Below are positions 6,789 to 12,188 of a DNA stretch of 12,188 nucleotides, piece by piece. The DNA lies in contig DATANR010000254.1 in NCBI GenBank assembly GCA_036266155.1, positions 1 through 12,188 of the forward strand. Direction: 5' to 3'. The stretch's first letter is position 1, and each line of letters opens with the position of its first letter. The notes beneath the pieces were generated by a model, which saw only the letters and a list, made by a program, of their open reading frames with translations, did no database searches and was not told where the DNA came from. A program made the position numbers and the translations under genes. Source of the DNA: SIAJ01 sp036266155 (GTDB lineage Bacteria; Planctomycetota; Planctomycetia; Gemmatales; Gemmataceae).

Positions 6789-6989
6789 ATGAAAAAGAGC
6801 GCTGGGCGACCGCCGAAGAGTGGCGAGTCGCCGATGACGACACGGATTGAGATTCGGGCGCTGCCCGACGAGCGGGACGCTTACTTGAGGGCTGCGGACG
6901 CCGCCCAGGTTGGCCTATCCGACTGGATTCGCGATACGCTCAACTCGGCAGCGAAACGAGCCTTGAAGTCGAACCGCAGCGGCAAGTAA
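6789..6989 (+). CDS. Ribbon-helix-helix (CopG/Arc-like) DNA-binding protein
   Basis: A 66-residue protein. The first 12 residues (KKSAGRPPKSGE) are basic and hold a GRP core as in AT-hook segments. Residues about 17-55 fit the ribbon-helix-helix pattern: strand TRIEIRALP, helix DERDAYLRAADAA, turn VGLS, helix DWIRDTLNSAAKRAL. Such proteins bind DNA as dimers and usually repress their own operon, often as antitoxins or transfer/plasmid regulators. No toxin-like gene follows; a terminator lies at 7066. I took ATG 6789, but ATG 6834 (before TTRIEIR) with GAAGAG upstream is possible and would drop the basic arm. It probably binds the inverted repeat just upstream. Confidence 0.75.
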   Translation: MKKSAGRPPKSGESPMTTRIEIRALPDERDAYLRAADAAQVGLSDWIRDTLNSAAKRALKSNRSGK

Positions 6990-7065
6990 GATCAAAGTGT
7001 CGCCTTGCCTTCGGGGTTGGGTTGTGAGCCGATGGCCCCGTGACTAGCCTGCGTTGGCCTCTTGC

Positions 7066-7101
7066 GGCCCGTCGAGCGGCGACCACCTCGACGGGCCTTT
7101 T
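7066..7101 (+). terminator. Rho-independent terminator
   Basis: GGCCCGTCGAG (7066-7076) pairs perfectly with CTCGACGGGCC (7087-7097) around a 10-nt loop and is followed by TTTT. It ends transcription of the ribbon-helix-helix gene. Confidence 0.8.
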
Positions 7102-7168
7102 CGTTATCATCACGTCGCACCTGCCTTTCACAATCAAATCCTAGACCTCCCGTATCGCCATTGAAACG

Positions 7169-7296
7169 ACACGCTTGCAAACGTGTTCTTGAGAATCGGC
7201 ATGGTCGCTATCGTGGCGACACGTTTGCTTTTGTGCCAACACGTTTGCTTTTGTGCCAACACGTTTGCTTCCGTGGCGACACATTAGCAAACGTGT
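7169..7296. repeat. Array of 20-bp direct repeats flanked by dyads, core ACACGTTTGC
   Basis: The 10-mer ACACGTTTGC starts three direct 20-bp units at 7219, 7239 and 7259; the first two are identical and the third varies in its second half. On either side the core is inverted (GCAAACGTGT at 7177-7186 and 7287-7296), each time within an 18-bp imperfect palindrome (ACACGCTTGCAAACGTGT at 7169 and ACACATTAGCAAACGTGT at 7279). The 20-bp period is close to two helical turns, which suits side-by-side protein binding. The array lies between the 3' ends of two convergent genes, so it is not an ordinary promoter operator. The 312-bp gap 6990-7301 holds only this array and the terminator at 7066. Confidence 0.8.
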
Positions 7297-7301
7297 CGTG
7301 G

Positions 7302-7700
7302 CTATTTTTTCTTTCGGCGTTCGCGAGAAATGACGGCGTTGACGCTCTTGTCCGACAACTCCCATCGCGCAGCCAGGGCGAGCACGATCTGGCCAGCGGT
7401 TTTCCCGGCACCATGCAAGCGCATGATTTCCGCGTCCCGCTCGCCGTTCTTCTTTGGCCTGCGATGCTTCTCTAGTTTTTGAAGTGTGTCGAGCAGTTGC
7501 CTTGCGAGCAGAGTTACCATCCGGTAATGCTCAGTGCCAAACTTCTTAAAATGGTCGCAAATGCCTTGAACAAAGGCGTCCGTCGTCGCATCTCCCGTTG
7601 GCGTAGCTAACCCACTTTCAAGAGTCGCAAAGAACCCCTTCTTGCTCTCCTCCAATGTGCGCAACAATTTCTCGACAGTCGCCGACGATGGCAACGGCAT
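7302..7700 (-). CDS. Passenger protein with helix-turn-helix-like C-terminus
   Basis: A 132-residue protein. ATG 7700 is chosen over TTG/GTG codons upstream because AGGAG lies 7 nt before it. The N-terminal two thirds look helical (ATVEKLLRTLEESKKGFF, ICDHFKKFGTEHYRMV, LLARQLLDTLQKLEKHRR). The C-terminus NGERDAEIMRLHGAGKTAGQ, followed by ALAARWELSDKSVNAVISRE, has the spacing of a homeodomain-like helix-turn-helix with a basic tail RRKKK. I do not recognise a named family. It ends 6 bp from the 20-bp repeat array and diverges from the gene at 7930. Binding to the array is a reasonable guess without direct evidence. Confidence 0.6.
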   Translation of the reverse strand: MPLPSSATVEKLLRTLEESKKGFFATLESGLATPTGDATTDAFVQGICDHFKKFGTEHYRMVTLLARQLLDTLQKLEKHRRPKKNGERDAEIMRLHGAGKTAGQIVLALAARWELSDKSVNAVISRERRKKK

Positions 7701-7767
7701 GGGCCAACTCCTGTCGGGTAGCTTGCCCGTCATCGCGCGGAGTTGGAGCAACGATGGCGGGACAAGC

Positions 7768-7790
7768 TCGGTCGGGGATCAGCCGACCGA
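7768..7790. promoter_or_regulatory. Perfect 8-bp inverted repeat between divergent passenger genes
   Basis: TCGGTCGG (7768-7775) is inverted as CCGACCGA (7783-7790) with a 7-nt spacer. It lies 68 bp upstream of the minus-strand gene at 7700 and about 140 bp upstream of the plus-strand gene at 7930, where an operator for either would sit. No clear -35/-10 pair is visible near it. Confidence 0.35.
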
Positions 7791-7929
7791 CCCGATGGGA
7801 GGATTCTATTGGACGTGGGCAGCGCATGAATCTCTGTCGGCAACGAATCAACACTCGTTGAAATGACTTGGCGGGACGGTTATCCTAGTGGTAGCCGCCC
7901 TTCCTTGTTTCTTTGACTCAAGACCATCC

Positions 7930-8247
7930 ATGTCCAACCCCGAAGCCGACTACCTTGAGAAGTTCCGGGCGCTCGTTCGGATGCAGACGCAACTCAAAGC
8001 GACGATTGCCGAGTTAGCCGGACTCAACAGCACCTTGAAGGATTGGCAGGCAACCGCCGCGACGATTGGCAATCCGGGCGAACCGCAAGTCTGGTCGAAT
8101 GGGCTTCGCGGCGTCGTTGGCCTGCGCGATCATTTGCGAGATTACGAGAACCAACGGAAGGCAACCGAAAAAGCGTGGACTAGCCTCTTGCCCGCTGACC
8201 GCGTCGGCTTGGCGTCACCGGAAACCCTAATCGAAAAGCCGTCCTGA
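7930..8247 (+). CDS. Small coiled-coil-like passenger protein, unknown function
   Basis: A 105-residue protein starting MSNPEADYLEKF. Residues about 6-45 (LEKFRALVRMQTQLKATIAE, then LAGLNSTLKDW) have heptad-like hydrophobic spacing, and a second helix is likely at about 65-85 (GLRDHLRDYENQRKATEKAW). There are no cysteines, no signal peptide and no catalytic motif I can name. ATG 7930 is preferred over an upstream in-frame GTG because the sequence before it is not protein-like; the ribosome binding site is weak. It is the last gene before the right end of the transposon. Confidence 0.5.
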   Translation: MSNPEADYLEKFRALVRMQTQLKATIAELAGLNSTLKDWQATAATIGNPGEPQVWSNGLRGVVGLRDHLRDYENQRKATEKAWTSLLPADRVGLASPETLIEKPS

Positions 8248-8274
8248 CGGTTGGCACGGATTAGCTTGGCCTAA

Positions 8275-8297
8275 CTCCGCAATCCTAGGACAGCACC
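8275..8297 (-). repeat. Right terminal inverted repeat of the transposon
   Basis: The inverse of this segment begins GGTGCTGTCCTAG and matches the left end at 20 of 23 positions. Between it and the last passenger gene are 27 bp. Confidence 0.88.
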
Positions 8298-8305
8298 GAA
8301 TTCCG
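8298..8305. repeat. Right target-site duplication of the transposon
   Basis: GAATTCCG, identical to 4704-4711, placed exactly outside the right inverted repeat. From 8306 the sequence continues the interrupted gene in the same codon phase. Confidence 0.88.
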
Positions 8306-8656
8306 AATCCAGTGAAGAGTGGCGACATGGGAATCGACGGGCGCATCTATCCCATCGGAACCGGATCGCCCGGAACCGGCAAATCGAAGAACGATGGACC
8401 CGGCTTGTTCATGGAGCAATGGTATCCGGTCCAGGTAAAGCAAAAAGATAAAGCTGGCCGGCCGGACATTGACTTATTCGAGACCGCGATGGAGCGCGAA
8501 GGCAGGACAATCGGGTTCTTCGTCGCGTTCGATTTCACATCCGATGCCCTCAAAGAAATCCGCCGTTTTGAGCGAGAGAGACGGCGGGTCATTGTGCCTA
8601 AGACCGTGCAAGAGATACTGAAAGAGGAAGGCATCCTGTTTTCGTCTCGCACCTAG
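8306..8656 (+). pseudogene. Severed Mrr-like nuclease domain of the interrupted methyltransferase gene
   Basis: These 116 codons plus stop continue residue 387 of the methyltransferase to give a 503-residue ancestor. KSGDMGIDGRIYPIG and WYPVQVKQKDKAGRPDID carry the D...QxK centre of the Mrr-like branch of PD-(D/E)XK nucleases: D398, Q430 and K432 in restored numbering. Then follow GFFVAFDFTSDALKEI and VIVPKTVQEILKEE, matching the end of fused methyltransferase-nuclease proteins I know. The first helix of the domain (FEFQNWAVIALGGIP) stayed with the upstream piece, so this fragment lacks part of its core. A GTG at 8312 could start a 114-residue product but has no Shine-Dalgarno. No frameshift or stop has appeared since insertion, so the break looks recent. 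Its stop overlaps that of the convergent gene. Confidence 0.88.
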
Positions 8657-9894
8657 ATCGCGATAGCCTGCGCCCCCGCCGGTTCCTTCCAAAACGCCCC
8701 TTCGATGCCGAGTTCCGCAATCGCTGCGTGAACCACGACGATGTTGTGGCAGAGGAACTTGAGCAGCACTTCGTTCTTCATGGCCACGTCCGTCTTGCTC
8801 CTCACGCTGTCGCGGAACTTCGCCTTTACCATGCTGATCGTCGTCTCGACATTGCTCCGCTGGTGGTAGCGGCTCAGGAACTCCGGCCGGTTCATCATGA
8901 AGAAGCCGTACATCTTTTCCCAAAGCGATCCGGCTGCACCCGGCCCGCTGTTCGACTTGAACGGGATGAACGGCGTAGCCCCGTGCTTCATGGTCAACTC
9001 TAGGTTCTCGTTCGACAGGTACGTTTTGTCGGCGCACACGTCGCCCAACTTGAAGCCGTTGGCAGCGGTCGTCTCGACCAGCGGCTTGAACTGCGGGCAG
9101 TCGGCAGCGTTCGGGCCTTCGATGATGCACGCGGTGATGACGTTCGTCTTGACCCCAGTCATGATGTGAGCCTTCACCCACTCGCGCCCGGACTTCGTGA
9201 CCCCGTACTTTTCGTCGTACCAGCGAATAAACCGCGAAGTGCTGAACCCTGTCGAGTCGGCCGCGAACGTAGATTCGATGGACCGGAGCGGCAGGGCGGC
9301 ACGCTCGACAAGCTGCTGCAAGATCGGCGTCATCGCTTCGGATTCCATGAAAGCCCCGACGTGAACCGCATGGGGCAGGTGCGACAGGAATCCACGACCG
9401 TGCGCGTCTTTCAGGTCGCAAGCGTAGCGGCGAAGCGAGAACCCGGTGAACACTTTCAAGGCGCTGGCGAAGATTTGGTCTTTCATGGCCGTTCGGCGAT
9501 GGCCCGTTTTCGGCTGCTCCGGCTCGTCAATCCCCGCCAACAGGTCAAACAGCAATTCGCAGAAGCGGTCCTTCTCCGTCATCTGGCAAGCCGTGTAGAC
9601 CGGCCAGTTTTGCGAATACGTTGTTTTCTTGGTGAACGTCACTTCTTGTGTCTCAACAACGGTGCCATCCGTCTGGCGCTCACGTCGCACCGTGAACCGC
9701 ACGGCGTGAACGTGCTTGCACGGCTGGCCGGTCGCTTCAAAATCCGGACATGAACAGAACGGGGTCGCGTTGTCGGGATGGACGGTGTACTTCTCGCCGT
9801 TCCCGGTCTGCGACGGCACGACCCATACTTGGCCCTTCTGAACCAGCTTTTGCGTGGCCGCGATAACCAAACCTCTTTGCTCGCGAGCGTCCAT
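8653..9894 (-). CDS. SWIM zinc-finger DDE transposase (IS4-superfamily type)
   Basis: A 413-residue protein from ATG 9894, chosen for the AGAGGG site 8 nt upstream; the in-frame ATG at 9939 would overlap the promoter. Residues 47-61 (CSCPDFEATGQPCKH) form a CxC...CxH SWIM zinc finger, a DNA- or protein-binding module also found in eukaryotic MULE transposases. A DDE core follows: D213 (FAADSTGFS), D289 (VCADKTYLS) and E350 in YHQRSNVETTISMVKAK, which shows the Y-2-R-3-E-6-K signature of IS4-type transposases. All catalytic residues are present, so it may be active. I could not find convincing terminal inverted repeats. Its stop codon (8653-8655) overlaps the nuclease fragment's stop tail to tail, so any left end would lie inside that gene. 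Confidence 0.85.
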   Translation of the reverse strand: MDAREQRGLVIAATQKLVQKGQVWVVPSQTGNGEKYTVHPDNATPFCSCPDFEATGQPCKHVHAVRFTVRRERQTDGTVVETQEVTFTKKTTYSQNWPVYTACQMTEKDRFCELLFDLLAGIDEPEQPKTGHRRTAMKDQIFASALKVFTGFSLRRYACDLKDAHGRGFLSHLPHAVHVGAFMESEAMTPILQQLVERAALPLRSIESTFAADSTGFSTSRFIRWYDEKYGVTKSGREWVKAHIMTGVKTNVITACIIEGPNAADCPQFKPLVETTAANGFKLGDVCADKTYLSNENLELTMKHGATPFIPFKSNSGPGAAGSLWEKMYGFFMMNRPEFLSRYHQRSNVETTISMVKAKFRDSVRSKTDVAMKNEVLLKFLCHNIVVVHAAIAELGIEGAFWKEPAGAQAIAI

Positions 9895-9908
9895 CGTCGT
9901 GCCCTCTT

Positions 9909-9949
9909 GTGTATATAAATCAATATACACTATAAGCACGGTCTGTCAA
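9909..9949 (-). promoter_or_regulatory. Promoter and overlapping dyad of the SWIM transposase
   Basis: On the minus strand TTGACA (9949-9944), a 16-nt spacer and TATATT (9927-9922) make a good sigma70-type promoter. The perfect inverted repeat GTGTATAT (9909-9916) / ATATACAC (9923-9930) covers the -10 box and start site. A protein bound there would block transcription. The promoter begins about 20 bp from the end of the Xre-ImmA gene. Confidence 0.6.
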
Positions 9950-9969
9950 TGAAAATATTTACGGATTCT

Positions 9970-11073
9970 TCAGGAAACTATTCGCAATCTTGGAGCGTTC
10001 TTGGCAAGGAACAATCGCTCGAAGTGGTGCGGATCGGACAAAGCCAGCTTGCTCAACTGGGGAAGGCTATAGCCCAGTTCCTTGCGAAAGACCTCAATCA
10101 AGTCATTCAAGACGGACGGCGATTCCGGGGGGATCGGACATGGCTCATCCTTCTTGTACCCCAGTTGGCTCATTTGCGAGTTGAAGCTACGGTATTGGCG
10201 TTCGGTAATCTTCTTCAGGTCGAATGCTCTCCGAATGAGAGCCTGCATCGACACTCTCCAATATGGCTTGAGCCGGGACGCGGTGCCGAGATTGAAGTTA
10301 TTCAACTCGTCGGCGATTTCCCTTGCAGGCATCAAGAACTCGCTGGCGAACCGATCAGCCTCGCTCTCCGCGTTCATCGTGCTGACGTGGTGCATTACCA
10401 CATGACCAAGCTCGTGCGCGAGCGAGAACCGCCAGCGGTCTGTCGGAATATCCTTGTTGACGAAAAACATGGGAGGGCCATTGCGGGGCCACTGGCTTAC
10501 GGCGTCGATCTTGTCTGTTCCAAACGGATAAGGGAACGCGATGCCCCCGGCCATTTCGACCACACCGACGAGATTGCGAATCGGCCCCATTGGGATTCCC
10601 CAGTTTGCTCGCACAATCTGCGCGATCTTTTCAGGGGAACCGTCATATTCGTCAATGTCTAGGCGATGAAAAGCGTTGTTGTGGCCGATCTCGACACTGC
10701 CGAGTAACCGGCCCGCTTGAATGCGTAAAGCATTGATGGTCGCGTGAATCGCCCGCAGTTCCTTGACGGGCAGACTCTGCCTCTTTCGATGGTGCATACA
10801 CGCGCTGCCGAAACCTTGCACCATGTCGGACTGGAAAAAAAAATCCTCGGGGTACTCCAAAATCCGTGACAGCCGCGACAAGTCGAGGTCGGACACCTCC
10901 AACATTCCCGACTCATACTTTGATATCTTGCTTTGGGTCACCCCGAGTGCATCCGCCAGCTCAATCTGGCTCATCGCTCGGGATTCCCTTGCAATGACCA
11001 ACAAGGCCGGATTGGCCGCTCCCCGAAAAGGAGCGGCGTCGCGGTTATCGTCGTCTGGTAGTGCGTGCAGCAT
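9970..11073 (-). CDS. Xre helix-turn-helix / ImmA-IrrE (M78) metallopeptidase
   Basis: A 367-residue two-domain protein. Residues about 25-80 are an Xre-type helix-turn-helix (MSQIELADALGVTQSKISKY, then a helix with LSRLSRIL). Residues about 200-255 carry the gluzincin signature: FSLAHELGHVVMHH with H220, E221 and H224, followed by ESEADRFASEFLMPA, which supplies the third zinc ligand (probably E236). In phage and ICE switches ImmA cleaves a repressor; free-standing Xre-ImmA fusions (COG2856 type) are predicted antitoxins or stress regulators. The ATG lies 2 nt after the stop of the preceding gene (TAACCATG), so the two are translationally coupled. The long C-terminal part (about 260-367) is helical with no motif I can name. 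The catalytic residues look intact. Confidence 0.85.
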   Translation of the reverse strand: MLHALPDDDNRDAAPFRGAANPALLVIARESRAMSQIELADALGVTQSKISKYESGMLEVSDLDLSRLSRILEYPEDFFFQSDMVQGFGSACMHHRKRQSLPVKELRAIHATINALRIQAGRLLGSVEIGHNNAFHRLDIDEYDGSPEKIAQIVRANWGIPMGPIRNLVGVVEMAGGIAFPYPFGTDKIDAVSQWPRNGPPMFFVNKDIPTDRWRFSLAHELGHVVMHHVSTMNAESEADRFASEFLMPAREIADELNNFNLGTASRLKPYWRVSMQALIRRAFDLKKITERQYRSFNSQMSQLGYKKDEPCPIPPESPSVLNDLIEVFRKELGYSLPQLSKLALSDPHHFERLFLAKNAPRLRIVS

Positions 11074-11075
11074 GG

Positions 11076-11717
11076 TTAGGCAGTCTTCCCTGACTCTTGG
11101 GACTTCTTGCTGGGTTTCAGGCGAACTGGCGGACGAACTTCCGGCATGTCCGGCGGCAACGGCACTGGAAGGCCCTTGATATCCGGTTCGGCGTCCAGGC
11201 CGAACGAATAGATAAGGTCCCTGAGACCAAGCTGAAGACTCGCGACTACCGATTCGACGCGCGTCTGAGTGGCGTCCAAAACATACCCGACCGTGAGCCT
11301 AGTGGCCCCTAGCGGTATGCCGGGGACGGGAGCGTGGTTGTAGTAATCCTTTTGCTGCTTTGTTTTGATGTTTCTCGCAAGATGATCCACTCCAAGTCGC
11401 TTGAGTCGCACGATCACCAGTTCGTCTTCAGGGCTGCGAATCCGAAGTTTGAAAAACCCGAGTTCGTCACAAGTGCGCACGCCGGGGCGATCACCGAACA
11501 ATTGCCTTGCGCGTGCGACGGCAAAATCATTAACGCTGCACGCTCTTGTGCGCGGGAGCAACCTGCTGCGCTTCACTGCATCGAACGACAGCCAGTCCTC
11601 CCAGCCATCGCGCCAAGCCTCGTTCAGCAATTCTGAGTACGGGGCGATGACTCTTTTTGCGTCTTGTTCGGACAGATAACCCTCAGGCGTCTCGTCGAAA
11701 AGGCATCCCATTGGCAT
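11076..11717 (-). CDS. Conserved uncharacterised partner of Xre-ImmA proteins
   Basis: A 213-residue soluble protein. The order AWRDGWEDWLSF, SRLLPRTRACSVNDFAVARA, VIVRLKRLG, ARNIKTKQQKDYYN, PVPGIPLGATRLTVGYVLDA matches my memory of a family found beside ImmA/IrrE genes, whose consensus runs roughly RtR...RFKKLD...NipTxQ...LPgiP...rLtvGYxld. No function is known to me. It has no transmembrane segment and only two cysteines. It is the first gene of a two-gene operon with a promoter about 65 bp upstream, and its stop is 2 nt before the metallopeptidase start. Position and pairing suggest a toxin controlled by, or a substrate of, the second gene, which is inference. ATG 11717 is the first of two close Met codons; 11711 is an alternative. 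Confidence 0.65.
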   Translation of the reverse strand: MPMGCLFDETPEGYLSEQDAKRVIAPYSELLNEAWRDGWEDWLSFDAVKRSRLLPRTRACSVNDFAVARARQLFGDRPGVRTCDELGFFKLRIRSPEDELVIVRLKRLGVDHLARNIKTKQQKDYYNHAPVPGIPLGATRLTVGYVLDATQTRVESVVASLQLGLRDLIYSFGLDAEPDIKGLPVPLPPDMPEVRPPVRLKPSKKSQESGKTA

Positions 11718-11781
11718 GGCCGCACGTCAAGGTTGTGTGTCAAATCAAGTGGCAAACATTCCAAAAAATATTCCTACCCCC

Positions 11782-11809
11782 AGAATAACCAGAGGATTTT
11801 GATTGTCAA
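11782..11809 (-). promoter_or_regulatory. Promoter of the Xre-ImmA operon
   Basis: On the minus strand TTGACA (11809-11804), a 16-nt spacer and TATTCT (11787-11782). Transcription would start near 11775, giving a leader of roughly 58 nt before ATG 11717. The 165-bp gap between the divergent genes otherwise shows no striking dyad. Confidence 0.6.
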
Positions 11810-11845
11810 GGCGGCCTTGTGCGAGAATGCCAGAAATCCGCCCCC

Positions 11846-11874
11846 TTGCCTGTCCGTCAATGAAGATATATACT
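11846..11874 (+). promoter_or_regulatory. Promoter of the small Xre gene, near-leaderless
   Basis: TTGCCT (11846-11851), a 17-nt spacer and TATACT (11869-11874). The expected start near 11881 is only about 2 nt before ATG 11883, and there is no Shine-Dalgarno, so the mRNA is probably leaderless or nearly so. Confidence 0.5.
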
Positions 11875-11882
11875 GTCCCATC

Positions 11883-12101
11883 ATGGACAGCGTACTAGGC
11901 AAGAAGGCGCTCGCGAAAGCCGAGAAGCTGCTGAAGGATTCCGGGATGACCCTGGATGAAGTCGGGCAGAAGATGGGCTACCCGGCCGCGACTGCGCGCG
12001 CGTCGGTCTGGCAGCTATTCAACAAAGTGAAAGACCCCCGACTGTCGTCGCTCGAATCGCTGGCGAAGGCGCTCGGGGTGACGGTCAAGGACTTGCTGTG
12101 A
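11883..12101 (+). CDS. Small Xre-family helix-turn-helix regulator
   Basis: A 72-residue protein, one DNA-binding domain and little else. Helix 1 covers GKKALAKAEKLLKDSG, the turn helices MTLDEVGQKMGY and ATARASVWQLFNK, and the end LSSLESLAKALGVTVKDLL is the characteristic closing helix pair of Xre/Cro-C1 domains. It is divergent from the Xre-ImmA operon with 165 bp between, so it may control that shared region. ATG 11883 is taken because the frame upstream does not look like protein and because the promoter lies immediately before it. The next gene starts 10 bp after its stop. Confidence 0.8.
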   Translation: MDSVLGKKALAKAEKLLKDSGMTLDEVGQKMGYPAATARASVWQLFNKVKDPRLSSLESLAKALGVTVKDLL

Positions 12102-12111
12102 GGGACGGGCC

Positions 12112-12188
12112 ATGAAGGCAAAGCAAGCCGCCATCAGTCTGGCCGTGGTGCTAGTGTTCTGCGAGGCTATCGGCATAATCATCGCATG
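12112..12188 (+). CDS. Start of a membrane or exported protein, cut by the window edge
   Basis: Twenty-five codons are visible: MKAKQAAISLAVVLVFCEAI then GIIIA. A basic start followed by a long hydrophobic stretch indicates a membrane anchor or signal sequence. AGGGACGGG lies just before the ATG and serves as a ribosome binding site. It follows the small Xre gene by 10 bp and is probably in the same operon. The family cannot be told. Confidence 0.5.
   Translation, partial: MKAKQAAISLAVVLVFCEAIGIIIA

Larger units (their letters stand above)
4712..8297. mobile_element. 3586-bp IS1-like transposon with passenger genes, inserted in a methyltransferase-nuclease gene
   Basis: The segment starts GGTACTGTCCTAG and ends with the inverse of GGTGCTGTCCTAG. 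The 23-bp ends match at 20 positions. An identical 8-bp repeat flanks it, and removing the segment plus one repeat restores one open frame across the methyltransferase-nuclease gene. These three signs agree on the same base pair. It encodes one DDE transposase of IS1 type plus five other candidate genes, so it is far longer than a standard IS1 (about 0.8 kb) and resembles IS elements with passenger genes. Layout: two exported-protein genes and the transposase on the minus strand; a ribbon-helix-helix gene (plus), a repeat array, an HTH-like gene (minus) and a coiled-coil-like gene (plus). The family name is inferred from the transposase, not from the ends. Confidence 0.88.

Noticed and set aside
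7219..7278. Short regular repeats considered as a CRISPR array
   Set aside because: The 20-bp units are contiguous with no unique spacers, and no cas gene is visible.
7841..7860. Hairpin CAACGA/TCGTTG as a terminator or operator
   Set aside because: Six base pairs with an 8-nt loop and no T-tract; too weak to call.
8474..9421. A 315-codon minus-strand frame rich in Arg, Ala and Gly
   Set aside because: It overlaps the SWIM transposase and the nuclease fragment in other frames and has no domain-like features.
8630..9970. Terminal inverted repeats and target duplication for the SWIM transposase
   Set aside because: I compared the sequence around 8640-8660 with the inverse of 9930-9970 and found no convincing match, so no element boundaries are given.
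9949..10662. A 237-codon plus-strand frame
   Set aside because: It lies entirely opposite the Xre-ImmA gene, whose protein has strong recognisable motifs; the plus product has none.
9942..11869. Direct repeat TCTGTCAATGAAAATAT / TCCGTCAATGAAGATAT flanking the Xre-ImmA module as possible attachment sites
   Set aside because: A 15 of 17 match is expected by chance a few times in 12 kb, and one copy overlaps a promoter -35 box on the minus strand.
1..12188. tRNA, rRNA or known riboswitch genes
   Set aside because: No cloverleaf with a TTC-type arm, no rRNA-like stretch and no recognised riboswitch core was found by eye on either strand.

Overview
The window looks like part of a planctomycete chromosome, probably Gemmataceae-like. 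The main reason is the large exported protein whose N-terminus carries the LEDRTVPS block typical of that group; the moderately high GC content and long IS-rich accessory stretch fit too. The species cannot be named from the sequence. Nearly everything here is accessory DNA: gene remnants, transposable elements, DNA-modification genes and small DNA-binding proteins.

Layout. At 1-742 (minus) lies a decayed phage-terminase-like gene in three reading frames, with its 3' end present twice. At 751-2892 (minus) is an intact 713-residue surface or secreted protein with a LamG-like N-terminal half, two Ig/cadherin-like repeats and an RTX-type calcium-binding repeat block. Upstream of it, in frame and without a stop, is a short ORF with a strong ribosome binding site, preceded by an internal fragment of a serine recombinase (3113-3385). 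At 3551 begins a beta-class DNA methyltransferase.

The key structure is at 4712-8297. This 3586-bp segment has 23-bp terminal inverted repeats (20 of 23 matching) and is flanked by the 8-bp direct repeat GAATTCCG. Removing it together with one repeat copy joins the methyltransferase in frame to a fragment at 8306-8656 carrying the D...QxK centre of an Mrr-like nuclease, giving one 503-residue methyltransferase-nuclease. The window therefore holds a restriction-modification-type fusion gene cut in two by a transposon, leaving an apparently complete methyltransferase and a severed nuclease. The transposon encodes an IS1-like DDE transposase and carries five further genes: two small exported proteins behind the transposase, a ribbon-helix-helix protein, a protein with a helix-turn-helix-like C-terminus and a coiled-coil-like protein. 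It also contains a striking array of 20-bp repeats and dyads with the core ACACGTTTGC.

Right of the transposon, tail to tail with the nuclease fragment, is a second transposase (8653-9894, minus) fusing a SWIM zinc finger to an IS4-type DDE domain. Next is a tightly coupled two-gene module (11717-9970, minus): an unnamed but recognisable conserved family followed by an Xre-ImmA/IrrE metallopeptidase, the layout of a predicted toxin-antitoxin or stress-switch pair. Divergent from it is a small Xre-like regulator that is probably translated from a nearly leaderless mRNA, followed by the start of a membrane or exported protein cut by the window edge.
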